From UBA4416 sp964541155 (GTDB lineage: Bacteria; Bacteroidota; Bacteroidia; B-17B0; Aurantibacillaceae), in contig CAZIPC010000006.1 of assembly GCA_964541155.1 (NCBI GenBank), forward strand, positions 1 to 64,000: a stretch of DNA of 64,000 bases, read 5' to 3'. Each line of letters begins with the position of its first letter. The first letter of the stretch is position 1. The notes under the pieces were generated by a model. The model ran no database searches. It saw only the letters and a program-made list of their open reading frames with translations, and was not told where the DNA came from. Of the stretch, positions 32,092-40,799 are shown piece after piece. Position numbers and translations under genes: made by a program.

Positions 32092-33519
32092 ATGAGAATA
32101 TCGTTACTACATTTTACTGTTACGGTTTTGTTTTTTAGTTTGTTATCAAACAAAACATCGGCTCAAGGTACAGATAACTATGGTGCTGGTTTAAAAATTA
32201 ATTTAGATACCTCTGGAAAAAAATTTATTCGCTTTTTAACCTGGCATCAGGTTTGGATTCGTAATAATGAAAATAATCCAGGGTCTACAATTAATGGAGA
32301 AAAATCATCATCTCAGTGGGACATGGGATTAAGACGTTCACGTTTTTTATTTTATGCTCAAATCAATCCTAATTTTTTAATTCTAACTCATTTTGGTATT
32401 AATAATGCTAATCAGATAAGTGGAGGAGCCTTTGGACAGGGGGCAAGTGGAGCTGATGGTAAAAAACCTCAATTATTTTTACACGATGCTTATCTTGAAC
32501 ATCGTATTTATAAAGATGCTGTTTTTATTGGAGCGGGATTACATTATTGGCAAGGACCATCGCGTTTATCAGGTACCTCAACACTTAATTTTTTAGCAAT
32601 GGATTCTCCTATTTTTAGTTGGCAAAATATTGATGCTACTGATCAATTTGCACGCCAATATGGAGTTTACTTAAAAGGAAAATTATTAAAAAATAAACGA
32701 TTAGATTATAGAGTTGCTATTAATTTTCCATTTGCTTTGGCTAAAGGAAATGCTTTAGGTGCTTTGGATACTGCTTTAGCAAGAAAAGGATTATCTAATT
32801 CATCATATAAAATTGGTGGCCAGCCTAAAAATGCATTCACTGGCTATTTTAATTATCAATTTTTTAATTTAGAAAGTAATGTATTACCATTTAATGTTGG
32901 AACTTATTTAGGGACAAAAAAAGTGTTTAATATAGGAGCTGGATTTTATCAACAAGCTAATGCAATTTGGACTGCTGAAAAAAATACAACTACTAATAAA
33001 ATTGATACAATTAATCATAATCAACTAAATGCTTCGGTAGATGCATTTTTAGATTTACCTCTTGGTAAAGAAAAAAAATCGGCATTAACCGTTTATGCAT
33101 CTTACAATTATGTTGATATGGGTAAAAATTATGTAAGAAATATTGGTATTGATAATCCAGTAAATGGATCTATTTCATCTCAAGTGTCGTTTAATGGAGC
33201 GGGCAATACTGTTCCAACAATAGGTACAGGTAATATTTACTTTGCTCAAGCAGGCTTTGTATTTCCTAAAATTAAAAAAGTTGGTCGTTTACAACCTTAT
33301 ATTTCAACAACTGTTGGACAATATCAACGAATAAAAGATAATGTTGTTATCCCTGATTTTGGTATGAATTGGTATTTAGCAGGACATTCAGCAAAGGTTA
33401 CTTTTAATTACCGCCTTCGCCCAGTTTTTGTATACGAAGATCCTACTCAGAAATGGGGAAGTATTAAACAAAATGGTACTAAAAATGAGTTCTCTATTCA
33501 AATGCAAATTTATTTATAA
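32092..33519 (+). CDS. Outer-membrane porin-like beta-barrel protein
   Basis: Protein of 475 residues with a signal peptide (about 1-25, ending KTSAQ). The rest alternates hydrophobic and polar residues in beta-strand rhythm and closes with a C-terminal aromatic-rich strand (EFSIQMQIYL). It resembles phosphate-selective porin-type proteins of Bacteroidota but lacks a diagnostic motif. Its position just ahead of an MHS carboxylate-type transporter, and divergent from acs, suggests it lets the transporter's substrate through the outer membrane. It follows the zinc-ribbon gene by 112 bases, which contain two TATATAC boxes, so it may have its own promoter. Confidence 0.75.
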   Translation: MRISLLHFTVTVLFFSLLSNKTSAQGTDNYGAGLKINLDTSGKKFIRFLTWHQVWIRNNENNPGSTINGEKSSSQWDMGLRRSRFLFYAQINPNFLILTHFGINNANQISGGAFGQGASGADGKKPQLFLHDAYLEHRIYKDAVFIGAGLHYWQGPSRLSGTSTLNFLAMDSPIFSWQNIDATDQFARQYGVYLKGKLLKNKRLDYRVAINFPFALAKGNALGALDTALARKGLSNSSYKIGGQPKNAFTGYFNYQFFNLESNVLPFNVGTYLGTKKVFNIGAGFYQQANAIWTAEKNTTTNKIDTINHNQLNASVDAFLDLPLGKEKKSALTVYASYNYVDMGKNYVRNIGIDNPVNGSISSQVSFNGAGNTVPTIGTGNIYFAQAGFVFPKIKKVGRLQPYISTTVGQYQRIKDNVVIPDFGMNWYLAGHSAKVTFNYRLRPVFVYEDPTQKWGSIKQNGTKNEFSIQMQIYL

Positions 33520-33539
33520 TCTAACTTTAAAAACGTATT

Positions 33540-35066
33540 ATGAACACAAACACAAATCAAAACAGCATCGTAAAAGTAATTAGTGCGTCTTCTTTAGGCA
33601 CATTAATTGAGTGGTATGACTTTTATATTTTTGGAAGTTTAGCTACTATTATTGGTAAACAATTATTTCCTTCTGATTCAGGAGCTTCAGCATTAATAAA
33701 TACGTTAGCTATTTTTGCTGCTGGATTTATTGTAAGACCTTTTGGAGCCTTAGTTTTTGGTAGACTAGGAGATTTAATTGGAAGAAAACATACATTTTTA
33801 TTAACTCTAGTTTTAATGGGAGGATCTACTTTTTTAATTGGTTTAATCCCTTCTTATGAAACAATTGGATATGCTGCTCCTATCTTAGTTTTAATCTTAA
33901 GACTTATTCAGGGATTAGCACTAGGTGGAGAATATGGAGGAGCAGCAACTTATGTAGCAGAACATGCACCAGCTAATAAAAGAGGATTTTTTACCAGTTG
34001 GATACAAACTACCGCTACTTTAGGTTTGTTCTTATCTTTAGGTATTATTGTATTAACAAAAAATGCACTAGGTAATGAAGCTTTTTCTAGTTGGGGATGG
34101 CGTATACCATTTTTAATTTCAATATTATTAGTAGTGGTTTCTATTTATATAAGAATGAAAATGCACGAGTCACCACAATTTTCAAAATTAAAAACTGAGG
34201 GAAAAATTTCTAAAAACCCACTAAAAGATAGTTTTAGTAAACGCGCAAATTTTAAAATGGTGTTATTAGCTTTATTTGGAGCCACTATGGGACAAGGTGT
34301 TGTTTGGTATACAGGGCAGTTTTATGCCCAATCATTTTTAGAAAATACTTGTAAGCTTGATTTTAATGATTCTAGGTATGTATTAATAATTGCTATTGCT
34401 TTTGCAACACCATTTTTTGTTGTATTTGGCTCATGGAGTGATAAAGTTGGGCGTAAATGGATTATGTTAACGGGAATGTTGCTTGGTATTATTTGTTACA
34501 GACCTATTTATCAAAATTTTTTAGACAGCACTAATTATGCTGAATTTCAAAAAACACAACTAAAAGAGTCGGGAGTTCCTGTAATTAAAAGAGAATTAGT
34601 AAAAGATTCAAAAGATAGTTTAATTACAACTACAGTAGCTAAAAAATTATTGGATGGGTCTTCATTTAATGAAGTGACTACAGTAAAAATTTTCGCAGAC
34701 CCTACTAAGCCATCTGAAGAAAAAATTATACAAGCTGATAAAAAATTAAGTTCTTCTACTTTTTGGAAATTTATAGGATTAGTATTTTTTCAAATATTAT
34801 TGGTAACTATGGTATATGGTCCAATAGCAGCATTTTTAGTAGAATTATTTCCTACTAAAATTCGTTATACATCAATGTCATTGCCTTATCATATTGGAAA
34901 TGGAGTATTTGGTGGTTTAGTACCATTTATAGCAACACTTATTGTTAGCTTTAAAGGCACAACACCATTATCAGGTTTATGGTATCCTATTGGTATTGCG
35001 GCTCTTAGTTTTGTGATAGGAGCTATCTATTTAAATAATAAGATAGACGAAAACGTAGAAGATTAA
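33540..35066 (+). CDS. MHS-family major facilitator transporter
   Basis: Protein of 508 residues with 12 predicted helices. Motifs of the metabolite:H+ symporter branch are TLIEWYDFYIFG (21-32), GRLGDLIGRK (74-83), RLIQGLALGGEYGGA (121-135) and the second MFS signature DKVGRKW (301-307). Known substrates of this family include citrate, alpha-ketoglutarate, proline/betaine and shikimate. An unusual hydrophilic insertion of about 80 residues (about 325-408) sits between two helices of the second half. Neighbours (porin, acs, CbrA/CrbS-like kinase) point to a short carboxylate. A small membrane protein follows 33 bases downstream. Confidence 0.85.
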   Translation: MNTNTNQNSIVKVISASSLGTLIEWYDFYIFGSLATIIGKQLFPSDSGASALINTLAIFAAGFIVRPFGALVFGRLGDLIGRKHTFLLTLVLMGGSTFLIGLIPSYETIGYAAPILVLILRLIQGLALGGEYGGAATYVAEHAPANKRGFFTSWIQTTATLGLFLSLGIIVLTKNALGNEAFSSWGWRIPFLISILLVVVSIYIRMKMHESPQFSKLKTEGKISKNPLKDSFSKRANFKMVLLALFGATMGQGVVWYTGQFYAQSFLENTCKLDFNDSRYVLIIAIAFATPFFVVFGSWSDKVGRKWIMLTGMLLGIICYRPIYQNFLDSTNYAEFQKTQLKESGVPVIKRELVKDSKDSLITTTVAKKLLDGSSFNEVTTVKIFADPTKPSEEKIIQADKKLSSSTFWKFIGLVFFQILLVTMVYGPIAAFLVELFPTKIRYTSMSLPYHIGNGVFGGLVPFIATLIVSFKGTTPLSGLWYPIGIAALSFVIGAIYLNNKIDENVED

Positions 35067-35099
35067 ATTATTAAATACATAAATTAAAAAATAGTTATT

Positions 35100-35351
35100 A
35101 TGAAAACAATAAAAAAAATACTTGGACTAGTTTGGATGTTGTTAGCTCCAGCAGCAGTAATATTTATGTTTCAGCAAGCTTTTGAAAAAATTGGATTAGC
35201 AGCTGAGGGTATTGCAAAAACAAATACTGCTTTACAGTGGAGCATTATATTATTTATTTTTATTCCTATTTCAATAGGATTAACCATTTTTGGTTATTAT
35301 TCTCTTAAAGGAGAATATGATGAACTACCAACCTCATCAGACGAGTTATAA
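35100..35351 (+). CDS. Small two-helix membrane protein linked to the MHS transporter
   Basis: Protein of 83 residues with two predicted helices (about 8-25 and 46-68) joined by a loop (FEKIGLAAEGIAKTNTALQW), ending in an acidic tail (EYDELPTSSDEL). I cannot assign an experimentally defined family. It follows the transporter by 33 bases and is followed by a clear terminator, so it is the last gene of the porin-transporter transcript. A subunit or stability factor for the transporter is the natural guess from position. Confidence 0.7.
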   Translation: MKTIKKILGLVWMLLAPAAVIFMFQQAFEKIGLAAEGIAKTNTALQWSIILFIFIPISIGLTIFGYYSLKGEYDELPTSSDEL

Positions 35352-35389
35352 AAAACTTATTGGTTTTTAATCAATATAGTTAGGATCAT

Positions 35390-35426
35390 ACCCATGCTAT
35401 TAAAGTAGCATGGGTTTTGATTTTTT
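35390..35426 (+). terminator. Rho-independent terminator after the transporter operon
   Basis: ACCCATGCTA, a 6-base loop, then TAGCATGGGT followed by TTTGATTTTTT: a 10-bp perfect stem with a T-rich tail, 39 bases after the small membrane protein. Confidence 0.85.
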
Positions 35427-35499
35427 GTTAAATTAAATAAATTGTAAAATAGATTTATATAATTTTAATAGTACATTAGTGAATGTTATTTAATTTATA

Positions 35500-35727
35500 A
35501 TGAAACCAAATAAACAAGTTATAAAATTATTTTTATTAGGTGTATTAGCAATGTTGTTGCTTAATTTTCCGTTTCTTTCTTTACCTAGTAAAATTAAATT
35601 AGTGTTTGGATTTCCTAGCCTCTACTTATATGTATTTGGTTTATGGATTTCATTATTAATAATCTCATTTTTAATACTAAAGCAAAAAAAAACTTCAGAT
35701 AAAAAGAAAGGGGATGCTAATGAATAG
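35500..35727 (+). CDS. Small two-helix membrane protein ahead of the symporter-kinase
   Basis: Protein of 75 residues with two predicted helices (about 8-27 and 38-60) and a lysine-rich cytoplasmic-looking tail (KQKKTSDKKKGDANE). Its 3' end overlaps the start of the symporter-histidine kinase gene by 14 bases, showing tight coupling. Small hydrophobic proteins encoded directly before Na+/solute symporters (DUF3311/DUF485-type accessory proteins) are a known arrangement; this one may serve the symporter domain of the kinase. That assignment rests on size, topology and position, not on a motif I can name. Confidence 0.7.
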   Translation: MKPNKQVIKLFLLGVLAMLLLNFPFLSLPSKIKLVFGFPSLYLYVFGLWISLLIISFLILKQKKTSDKKKGDANE

Positions 35728-38431
35728 TGTTTTTGTTATCTCTTGTGCTTTGTTTTATTTAGTGGTTTTATTTATTATTGCTTATTATGCTGAGCATAGA
35801 TTAAAAAAAGGTAAAAGTATTATAAATAATCCATATGTTTATTCCTTATCATTAGCGGTTTATTGCACGGCATGGACCTACTACGGAAGCGTAGGTAAAG
35901 CAACCAACGATGGGATTATGTTTTTAGCAATATACATTGGCCCAACTATTGCAGCCGTTTTTATGATGCCAGTTTTGGCTAAAATTATTAGAATTACAAA
36001 ATTTCAACGCATTAATAGTATTGCTGATTTCGTTTCATCGCGATATGGAAAGAACTTTTCTTTAGCATTTGTTGTTACTTTATTATGTATTATTGCTGTT
36101 GTCCCATACATCTCATTACAATTAAAAGCCATTACTGCAAGTTTTAATATCTTAACAAACAATAAAGGGATTAGTACTTATTTTTTTAATGATAGCGCAT
36201 TTTATATTACAATTCTTTTAGCTTTATTTATTATTCTTTTTGGAACACGATCTGTTGATGCAACTCAAAAACATGAAGGATTAGTTGCTGCTATTGCTTT
36301 TGAAACGATTGTGAAATTACTGGCTTTTATTTGTGCAGGTGTTTTTATTACATATTTTTTATTTAATGGATTTGGAGATATTTTTCTTCGAGCTTTTAAA
36401 CACGAAGAATTACAGAAGTTATATGTATTTAAACAATCTGATTATATTACTTGGTTTTTTATGATCATTAGTTCTATGATGGCATTTCTTTTTTTACCTC
36501 GACAATTTCAGGTAGCTGTTATTGAAAATGTAGATGAACGTTATTTAAAGAAAGCCGCATGGCTATTTCCAGTATATTTGTTACTTATAAATGTTTTTGT
36601 GCTACCAATAGCAATTGGTGGAGAGTTACTATTTACTAAAGGAACAGTTGATGCTGATACATATGTATTAGCATTGCCAATGCAAGGTCATAATCAACTC
36701 CTAAGTTTATTTGTTTTTATTGGTGGATTTTCGGCAGCAACTAGCATGATTATAGTAGAAACAATTGCTATAAGTACCATGGTAAGTAATAGCATGGTAA
36801 TGCCTTTTTTGTTAAGTATACCTGGTTTAAAAAAACGAATAGATGATTCTTTTAGTAAAAATATTATTTACATAAGAAGATATACAATTATACTTGTATT
36901 ACTTTTTGCATATTTATATGAAAAAAATGTAGCGCAATATATATCTTTAGTATCTATAGGGCTTATTTCGTTTGCAGCAGTTACTCAATTTGCACCTTCT
37001 TTAATAGCAGGAATATATTGGAAAGGGGCTTCAAAAAACGGTGCGTTAACTGGTATTATATTAGGCTTTGTGATATGGTTTTATACTTTAATTATCCCTT
37101 CTCTTGCAAATACAGGAGTAATTAATTCTAATATATTAATTAATGGTCCCTTTGGTTTAACATGGCTTAATCCAACATCTTTATTTGGATTACAAGGATT
37201 TGATTCTATATCACATTCTTTATTTTGGAGTTTATTTTTTAATATAATTTCTTTTACAATTGTATCATTGTATAGTAAACAAGAAACACAAGAAGTATAT
37301 CAAGCCGAATTATTTGTAAATATATATAAACATGCAGCTTCAGAAAACGAAAGTTTATGGAAACGAACAGCTTATATACCAGATTTAAATACATTACTCG
37401 AAAATTTTTTAGGAAAAGAACGCTCCAAAAATTTAATTATGGGTTATGCTCAACGCAATAAAATTATAATAGATAAATCATCTAATATTGCAGATCCAAG
37501 ATTAGTAGATTTTTCCGAAAAAATATTAGCTGGAGTTATTGGTTCTGCTTCTGCTCATATTATGGTTAGTTCTGTTACAAAAGAAGAAGAATTAAGTATA
37601 GATGAGGTTTTAAAAATTTTACAAGAATCTCAACAAATGAGAGAACTTAATAAAGAGCTGCGAAAAAAATCTCTAGAATTAATAAGAGCCACAGATGATT
37701 TAAAAAAAGCGAATCATCAATTAAAAGACATAGATGCTTTAAAAGATGAATTTTTATACACGGTAACTCACGAACTAAGAACGCCACTCACATCTATTAG
37801 GGCTTTATCTGAAATAGTACATGATAATCCAGATATGGCTGAAGAGCAAAGAAGTGAATTTTTAGGAAGAATTGTAAAAGAAATAGAGCGTTTAAGCCAT
37901 TTAATTACTCAAGTTCTATATCTAGAAAGATACGAAAGCGGAAGACAAAAATTAAATTTATCTTCTTTTAGTATGGTAGAACTTGCTAATGATGCTTATC
38001 AATCTTTACAAACTTTAGCATCCTTAAAACAAATTGATTTTAAATTAATTTGTCCTGATAGTTCTTTATTATTGCATGCTGATAAAGATTTATTAAGGCA
38101 GGTAATGATAAATTTATTAGGCAATGCAGTAAAATTTACACCAGAAAAAGGACATATAGAATTTATTTTAGCTGATAATCATGATGATATTATTGTAACT
38201 ATTCAAGATAATGGAAAAGGAATCCCAAAAGATGAACAACCTTTCTTATTTGATAAATTTTTTCAAGCACGTCATCAAACACTTAAAAAACCTGAAGGAA
38301 GCGGCTTAGGATTAGCTATTTCAAAAAAAATAGTAACTATGCATGGAGGGAAAATTTGGGTTGAAAGTGATGAAGGAAAAGGTGCTCGTTTTGTGTTTTT
38401 AATTCCTAATTTTATGGCTAGAAATGTGTAA
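35714..38431 (+). CDS. Sodium/solute symporter-histidine kinase fusion (CbrA/CrbS-like)
   Basis: Protein of 905 residues. The first 530 or so form an SSS/SLC5 symporter domain of about 13 helices (early motif AVYCTAWTYYGSVGKATNDG). A linker follows (about 535-640; the place of a STAC domain in related kinases), then a coiled coil (about 635-675). The HisKA domain has phospho-acceptor His686 in TVTHELRTPLTSIRAL, and the HATPase domain has NLLGNAVKFTP, DNGKGIP and GSGLGLAISKK. No PAS domain is evident. CbrA controls carbon use in Pseudomonas and CrbS controls acs in Vibrio; proximity to acs suggests the same here. A Met codon at 35720 is an alternative start. The partner regulator lies two bases downstream. 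Confidence 0.9.
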   Translation: MLMNSVFVISCALFYLVVLFIIAYYAEHRLKKGKSIINNPYVYSLSLAVYCTAWTYYGSVGKATNDGIMFLAIYIGPTIAAVFMMPVLAKIIRITKFQRINSIADFVSSRYGKNFSLAFVVTLLCIIAVVPYISLQLKAITASFNILTNNKGISTYFFNDSAFYITILLALFIILFGTRSVDATQKHEGLVAAIAFETIVKLLAFICAGVFITYFLFNGFGDIFLRAFKHEELQKLYVFKQSDYITWFFMIISSMMAFLFLPRQFQVAVIENVDERYLKKAAWLFPVYLLLINVFVLPIAIGGELLFTKGTVDADTYVLALPMQGHNQLLSLFVFIGGFSAATSMIIVETIAISTMVSNSMVMPFLLSIPGLKKRIDDSFSKNIIYIRRYTIILVLLFAYLYEKNVAQYISLVSIGLISFAAVTQFAPSLIAGIYWKGASKNGALTGIILGFVIWFYTLIIPSLANTGVINSNILINGPFGLTWLNPTSLFGLQGFDSISHSLFWSLFFNIISFTIVSLYSKQETQEVYQAELFVNIYKHAASENESLWKRTAYIPDLNTLLENFLGKERSKNLIMGYAQRNKIIIDKSSNIADPRLVDFSEKILAGVIGSASAHIMVSSVTKEEELSIDEVLKILQESQQMRELNKELRKKSLELIRATDDLKKANHQLKDIDALKDEFLYTVTHELRTPLTSIRALSEIVHDNPDMAEEQRSEFLGRIVKEIERLSHLITQVLYLERYESGRQKLNLSSFSMVELANDAYQSLQTLASLKQIDFKLICPDSSLLLHADKDLLRQVMINLLGNAVKFTPEKGHIEFILADNHDDIIVTIQDNGKGIPKDEQPFLFDKFFQARHQTLKKPEGSGLGLAISKKIVTMHGGKIWVESDEGKGARFVFLIPNFMARNV

Positions 38432-38433
38432 TT

Positions 38434-38811
38434 ATGAATAAAGGTTCTTATAAAATATTATTAGTAGATGATGATCCAAATATATTGATATCATTAGAGT
38501 TTTTGATGCGTAAAAATGGATATGATGTTTTGGTTGCTCGTAACGGAACAGAAGCATTAGAATTATTAAATGAAAACGCACCACAATTAACAATATTAGA
38601 CATTATGATGCCTGATGTAAATGGCTACGACTTGTGTAAACACATTAAATCAACAAAAAAATTAAAACATTCAAAAGTGGTATTCTTAAGTGCAAAAACA
38701 AAAGAAAGCGATATTCAAAAAGGATACGATTTGGGAGCTGATTTATATGTTACTAAACCCTTCTCAACGAAAGATCTTGTGAAAAAAATCGCAGAATTAT
38801 TAGAAGAGTAG
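38434..38811 (+). CDS. Receiver-only response regulator
   Basis: Protein of 125 residues, a complete CheY-like receiver and nothing more. Acidic pocket Asp12-Asp13-Asp14, phospho-acceptor Asp56 (LTILDIMMPD), Ser85 and Lys108 (VTKPF) are all in place. It starts two bases after the symporter-kinase gene and must be its partner. CrbR and CbrB carry DNA-binding output domains, which are absent here, so the signal must pass to another protein. Candidates include the nearby zinc-ribbon/HTH protein or an unlinked regulator (inference). Confidence 0.92.
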   Translation: MNKGSYKILLVDDDPNILISLEFLMRKNGYDVLVARNGTEALELLNENAPQLTILDIMMPDVNGYDLCKHIKSTKKLKHSKVVFLSAKTKESDIQKGYDLGADLYVTKPFSTKDLVKKIAELLEE

Positions 38812-38822
38812 TTTTTAATTTT

Positions 38823-40535
38823 TTAAAGTCTTATACCTATGGCAGTTACATCATCAACCTGATCTAATGAGCCTCGCCATTCTTCAAATTTCGAATCAAG
38901 AATAAAACCTTGTTCTTCCATCGATAAATCAGACATTTCAACAAGTGTTTTTTCTAATTGTCTTCGTTTAAATTTTTTTCCTTTAGGCCCCCCAAATTGA
39001 TCTGCATATCCATCAGTAAATAAATATACAATATCTCCTTTCTTAAAATTATATTTATGATTAGTAAATGGTTTAATCGCATCGTCCATTCCACTTATTG
39101 CTTGCTTATCGCCTTTTATTTTTTGTAAATCTTTACCACTTAGTATATATATAGAGTTATTTGCTCCAGCAAATTCTAACTGATTATTTTGTTCATCAAT
39201 TATGCACATAGCAATATCCACGCCATCTCTTATAATATCTTCGTTTTGATAAACGTTTAAATTTTTAGTTAACTCTTTATCCAAATAAGTAAGAGCATCT
39301 GCTGCTGTATTTACTTTAGGGTTATTGATAGTTTGATTTAAAAGTGTATTTGCTAAAATACTCATAAAAGCTCCAGGTACACCATGTCCAGTGCAATCTA
39401 CAATTGCCACAATTGTAATTGGATGCTCACTGTCAAATCGTTGCCCTTTTATAGCCCAATAAAAATCACCACTTACAATATCTTTTGGCTTATAAATAAC
39501 AAAATGATCTTTAAAAATATCTCGTAATTTTTTTTGTTTTGGTAAAATACTAAGCTGTATTCGTTTAGAATAATTTATACTGTCTGTAATTTCTTTATTT
39601 TTTTCCTCAATTTCTGCTTTTTGTTTATTAATAGCAGCTGTTCTTTCTTCAACTTTTTGTTCAAGAGAACTATTTATTTCACTTTTTAATTTATTTACTT
39701 CTTCTAGTTGATATATTGATTGATCTCTATATTGTTTGAATTTTTCGATAGTAGCAAGAGATAATAATGTTACCATTATTGCATATCCAAAAATATTAAT
39801 TTGTTCGGTAATAAAGGTTGAATGTATTAAGTTAATGTCCTTTAATCCATTGATAATAGAGGCAGTAAGGAGAATGCTAAAAGCTAGTGTAAATAATCTA
39901 GCAGGCTTAAATCCTTTTTTCCATAATCCAATACCTGTTATAATATTTAACCCATTTAACATAAAATTGATTAATATTAATATAAAAGAGGGTATAATAA
40001 ATTTGTTTGAACTACTATAAAACAGCATAAATAATGAGCTTAAAATTATAGAGGCAATACTATAGTATATGTATATTATTTTTGGGTAATGATTTTTGAA
40101 ATTTAAAAATTGCAAAATAAATAAAATACATATTAATGAGTAGGCATGATAAAATATTGTAACACCATTGTTTTTTAAATACATGTTACGAGGCCATATA
40201 TAGCAATCTCCTATCTTGGTTACTGATAATTGAAAAAGTGCAAGTAAAATTAAATATCCTGCAAATAACCATAATGATTTATCATTTAATATAAATGCAA
40301 ATAAAAAATTTAAAATAATAGCTAATATCATTATGCCAAAAAAAACTCCCATAAATAAAGTTTCTTCAGGCATGAGACTGTAGTCTTTTGAAATCTGTTC
40401 GGAAATATGCGACGTGTTATCGTTAATGAAATTTAAAAGCACATTATCTGTAGCTGTTGTATTTTTTTGTGCATAAATAGGCATACTAATGCTATTTAGC
40501 AACATAAAAAAATAAATCATACAGCTTAATCTCAT
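38823..40535 (-). CDS. 7TM sensor with SpoIIE-type PP2C phosphatase domain
   Basis: Protein of 570 residues. A signal-like segment (1-22) is followed by a short extracytoplasmic stretch (about 23-55), seven predicted helices (about 56-265, 7TMR-DISM type), a coiled coil (about 270-325) and a C-terminal SpoIIE/PP2C serine phosphatase domain (about 335-570). The last contains SGDFYWAIK, VAIVDCTGHGVPGAFMS and ADQFGGPKGKKFKRRQLEKT; the Asp residues of SGDFYW, VDCTGHG and TDGYADQF are the expected Mn2+ ligands. Such proteins often act on anti-sigma antagonists. No STAS or anti-sigma gene lies nearby. It converges with the response regulator, 11 bases apart. Confidence 0.88.
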   Translation of the reverse strand: MRLSCMIYFFMLLNSISMPIYAQKNTTATDNVLLNFINDNTSHISEQISKDYSLMPEETLFMGVFFGIMILAIILNFLFAFILNDKSLWLFAGYLILLALFQLSVTKIGDCYIWPRNMYLKNNGVTIFYHAYSLICILFILQFLNFKNHYPKIIYIYYSIASIILSSLFMLFYSSSNKFIIPSFILILINFMLNGLNIITGIGLWKKGFKPARLFTLAFSILLTASIINGLKDINLIHSTFITEQINIFGYAIMVTLLSLATIEKFKQYRDQSIYQLEEVNKLKSEINSSLEQKVEERTAAINKQKAEIEEKNKEITDSINYSKRIQLSILPKQKKLRDIFKDHFVIYKPKDIVSGDFYWAIKGQRFDSEHPITIVAIVDCTGHGVPGAFMSILANTLLNQTINNPKVNTAADALTYLDKELTKNLNVYQNEDIIRDGVDIAMCIIDEQNNQLEFAGANNSIYILSGKDLQKIKGDKQAISGMDDAIKPFTNHKYNFKKGDIVYLFTDGYADQFGGPKGKKFKRRQLEKTLVEMSDLSMEEQGFILDSKFEEWRGSLDQVDDVTAIGIRL

Positions 40536-40799
40536 TATAATAATAATGTTTTTGTTTTATAAATTGATATAAAAAATACTCTATTGTTTTATTTAATTTA
40601 AACCAATAATGTTTAAAAAAAACATGGTTTAAAAAATAAATTATAAGGTAAAAGGAAAAAATTCAGATAGGTTTAACTTGCTGCAAATATACACTTTTTA
40701 GATATTTACATTATTGCAATTGAATTTAGTTTTAAACCAATTTTTTTTAATACATAAACAAAATGCGTATCTGTATATATTAATAAGTTATTTGAGGTT
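40536..40799. other. Intergenic region between mnmA and the 7TM phosphatase gene
   Basis: 264 bases without a convincing gene. It holds an imperfect hairpin near 40598-40631 (TTTAAACC...GGTTTAAA arms with a bulge), which could terminate mnmA. It also holds a minus-strand TATATTTG (40691-40684), a possible -7 element for the phosphatase gene, which would then have a leader of about 145 bases. The motif AAACCAA occurs twice here and once in the operator-like palindrome near 7 kb. Confidence 0.4.
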
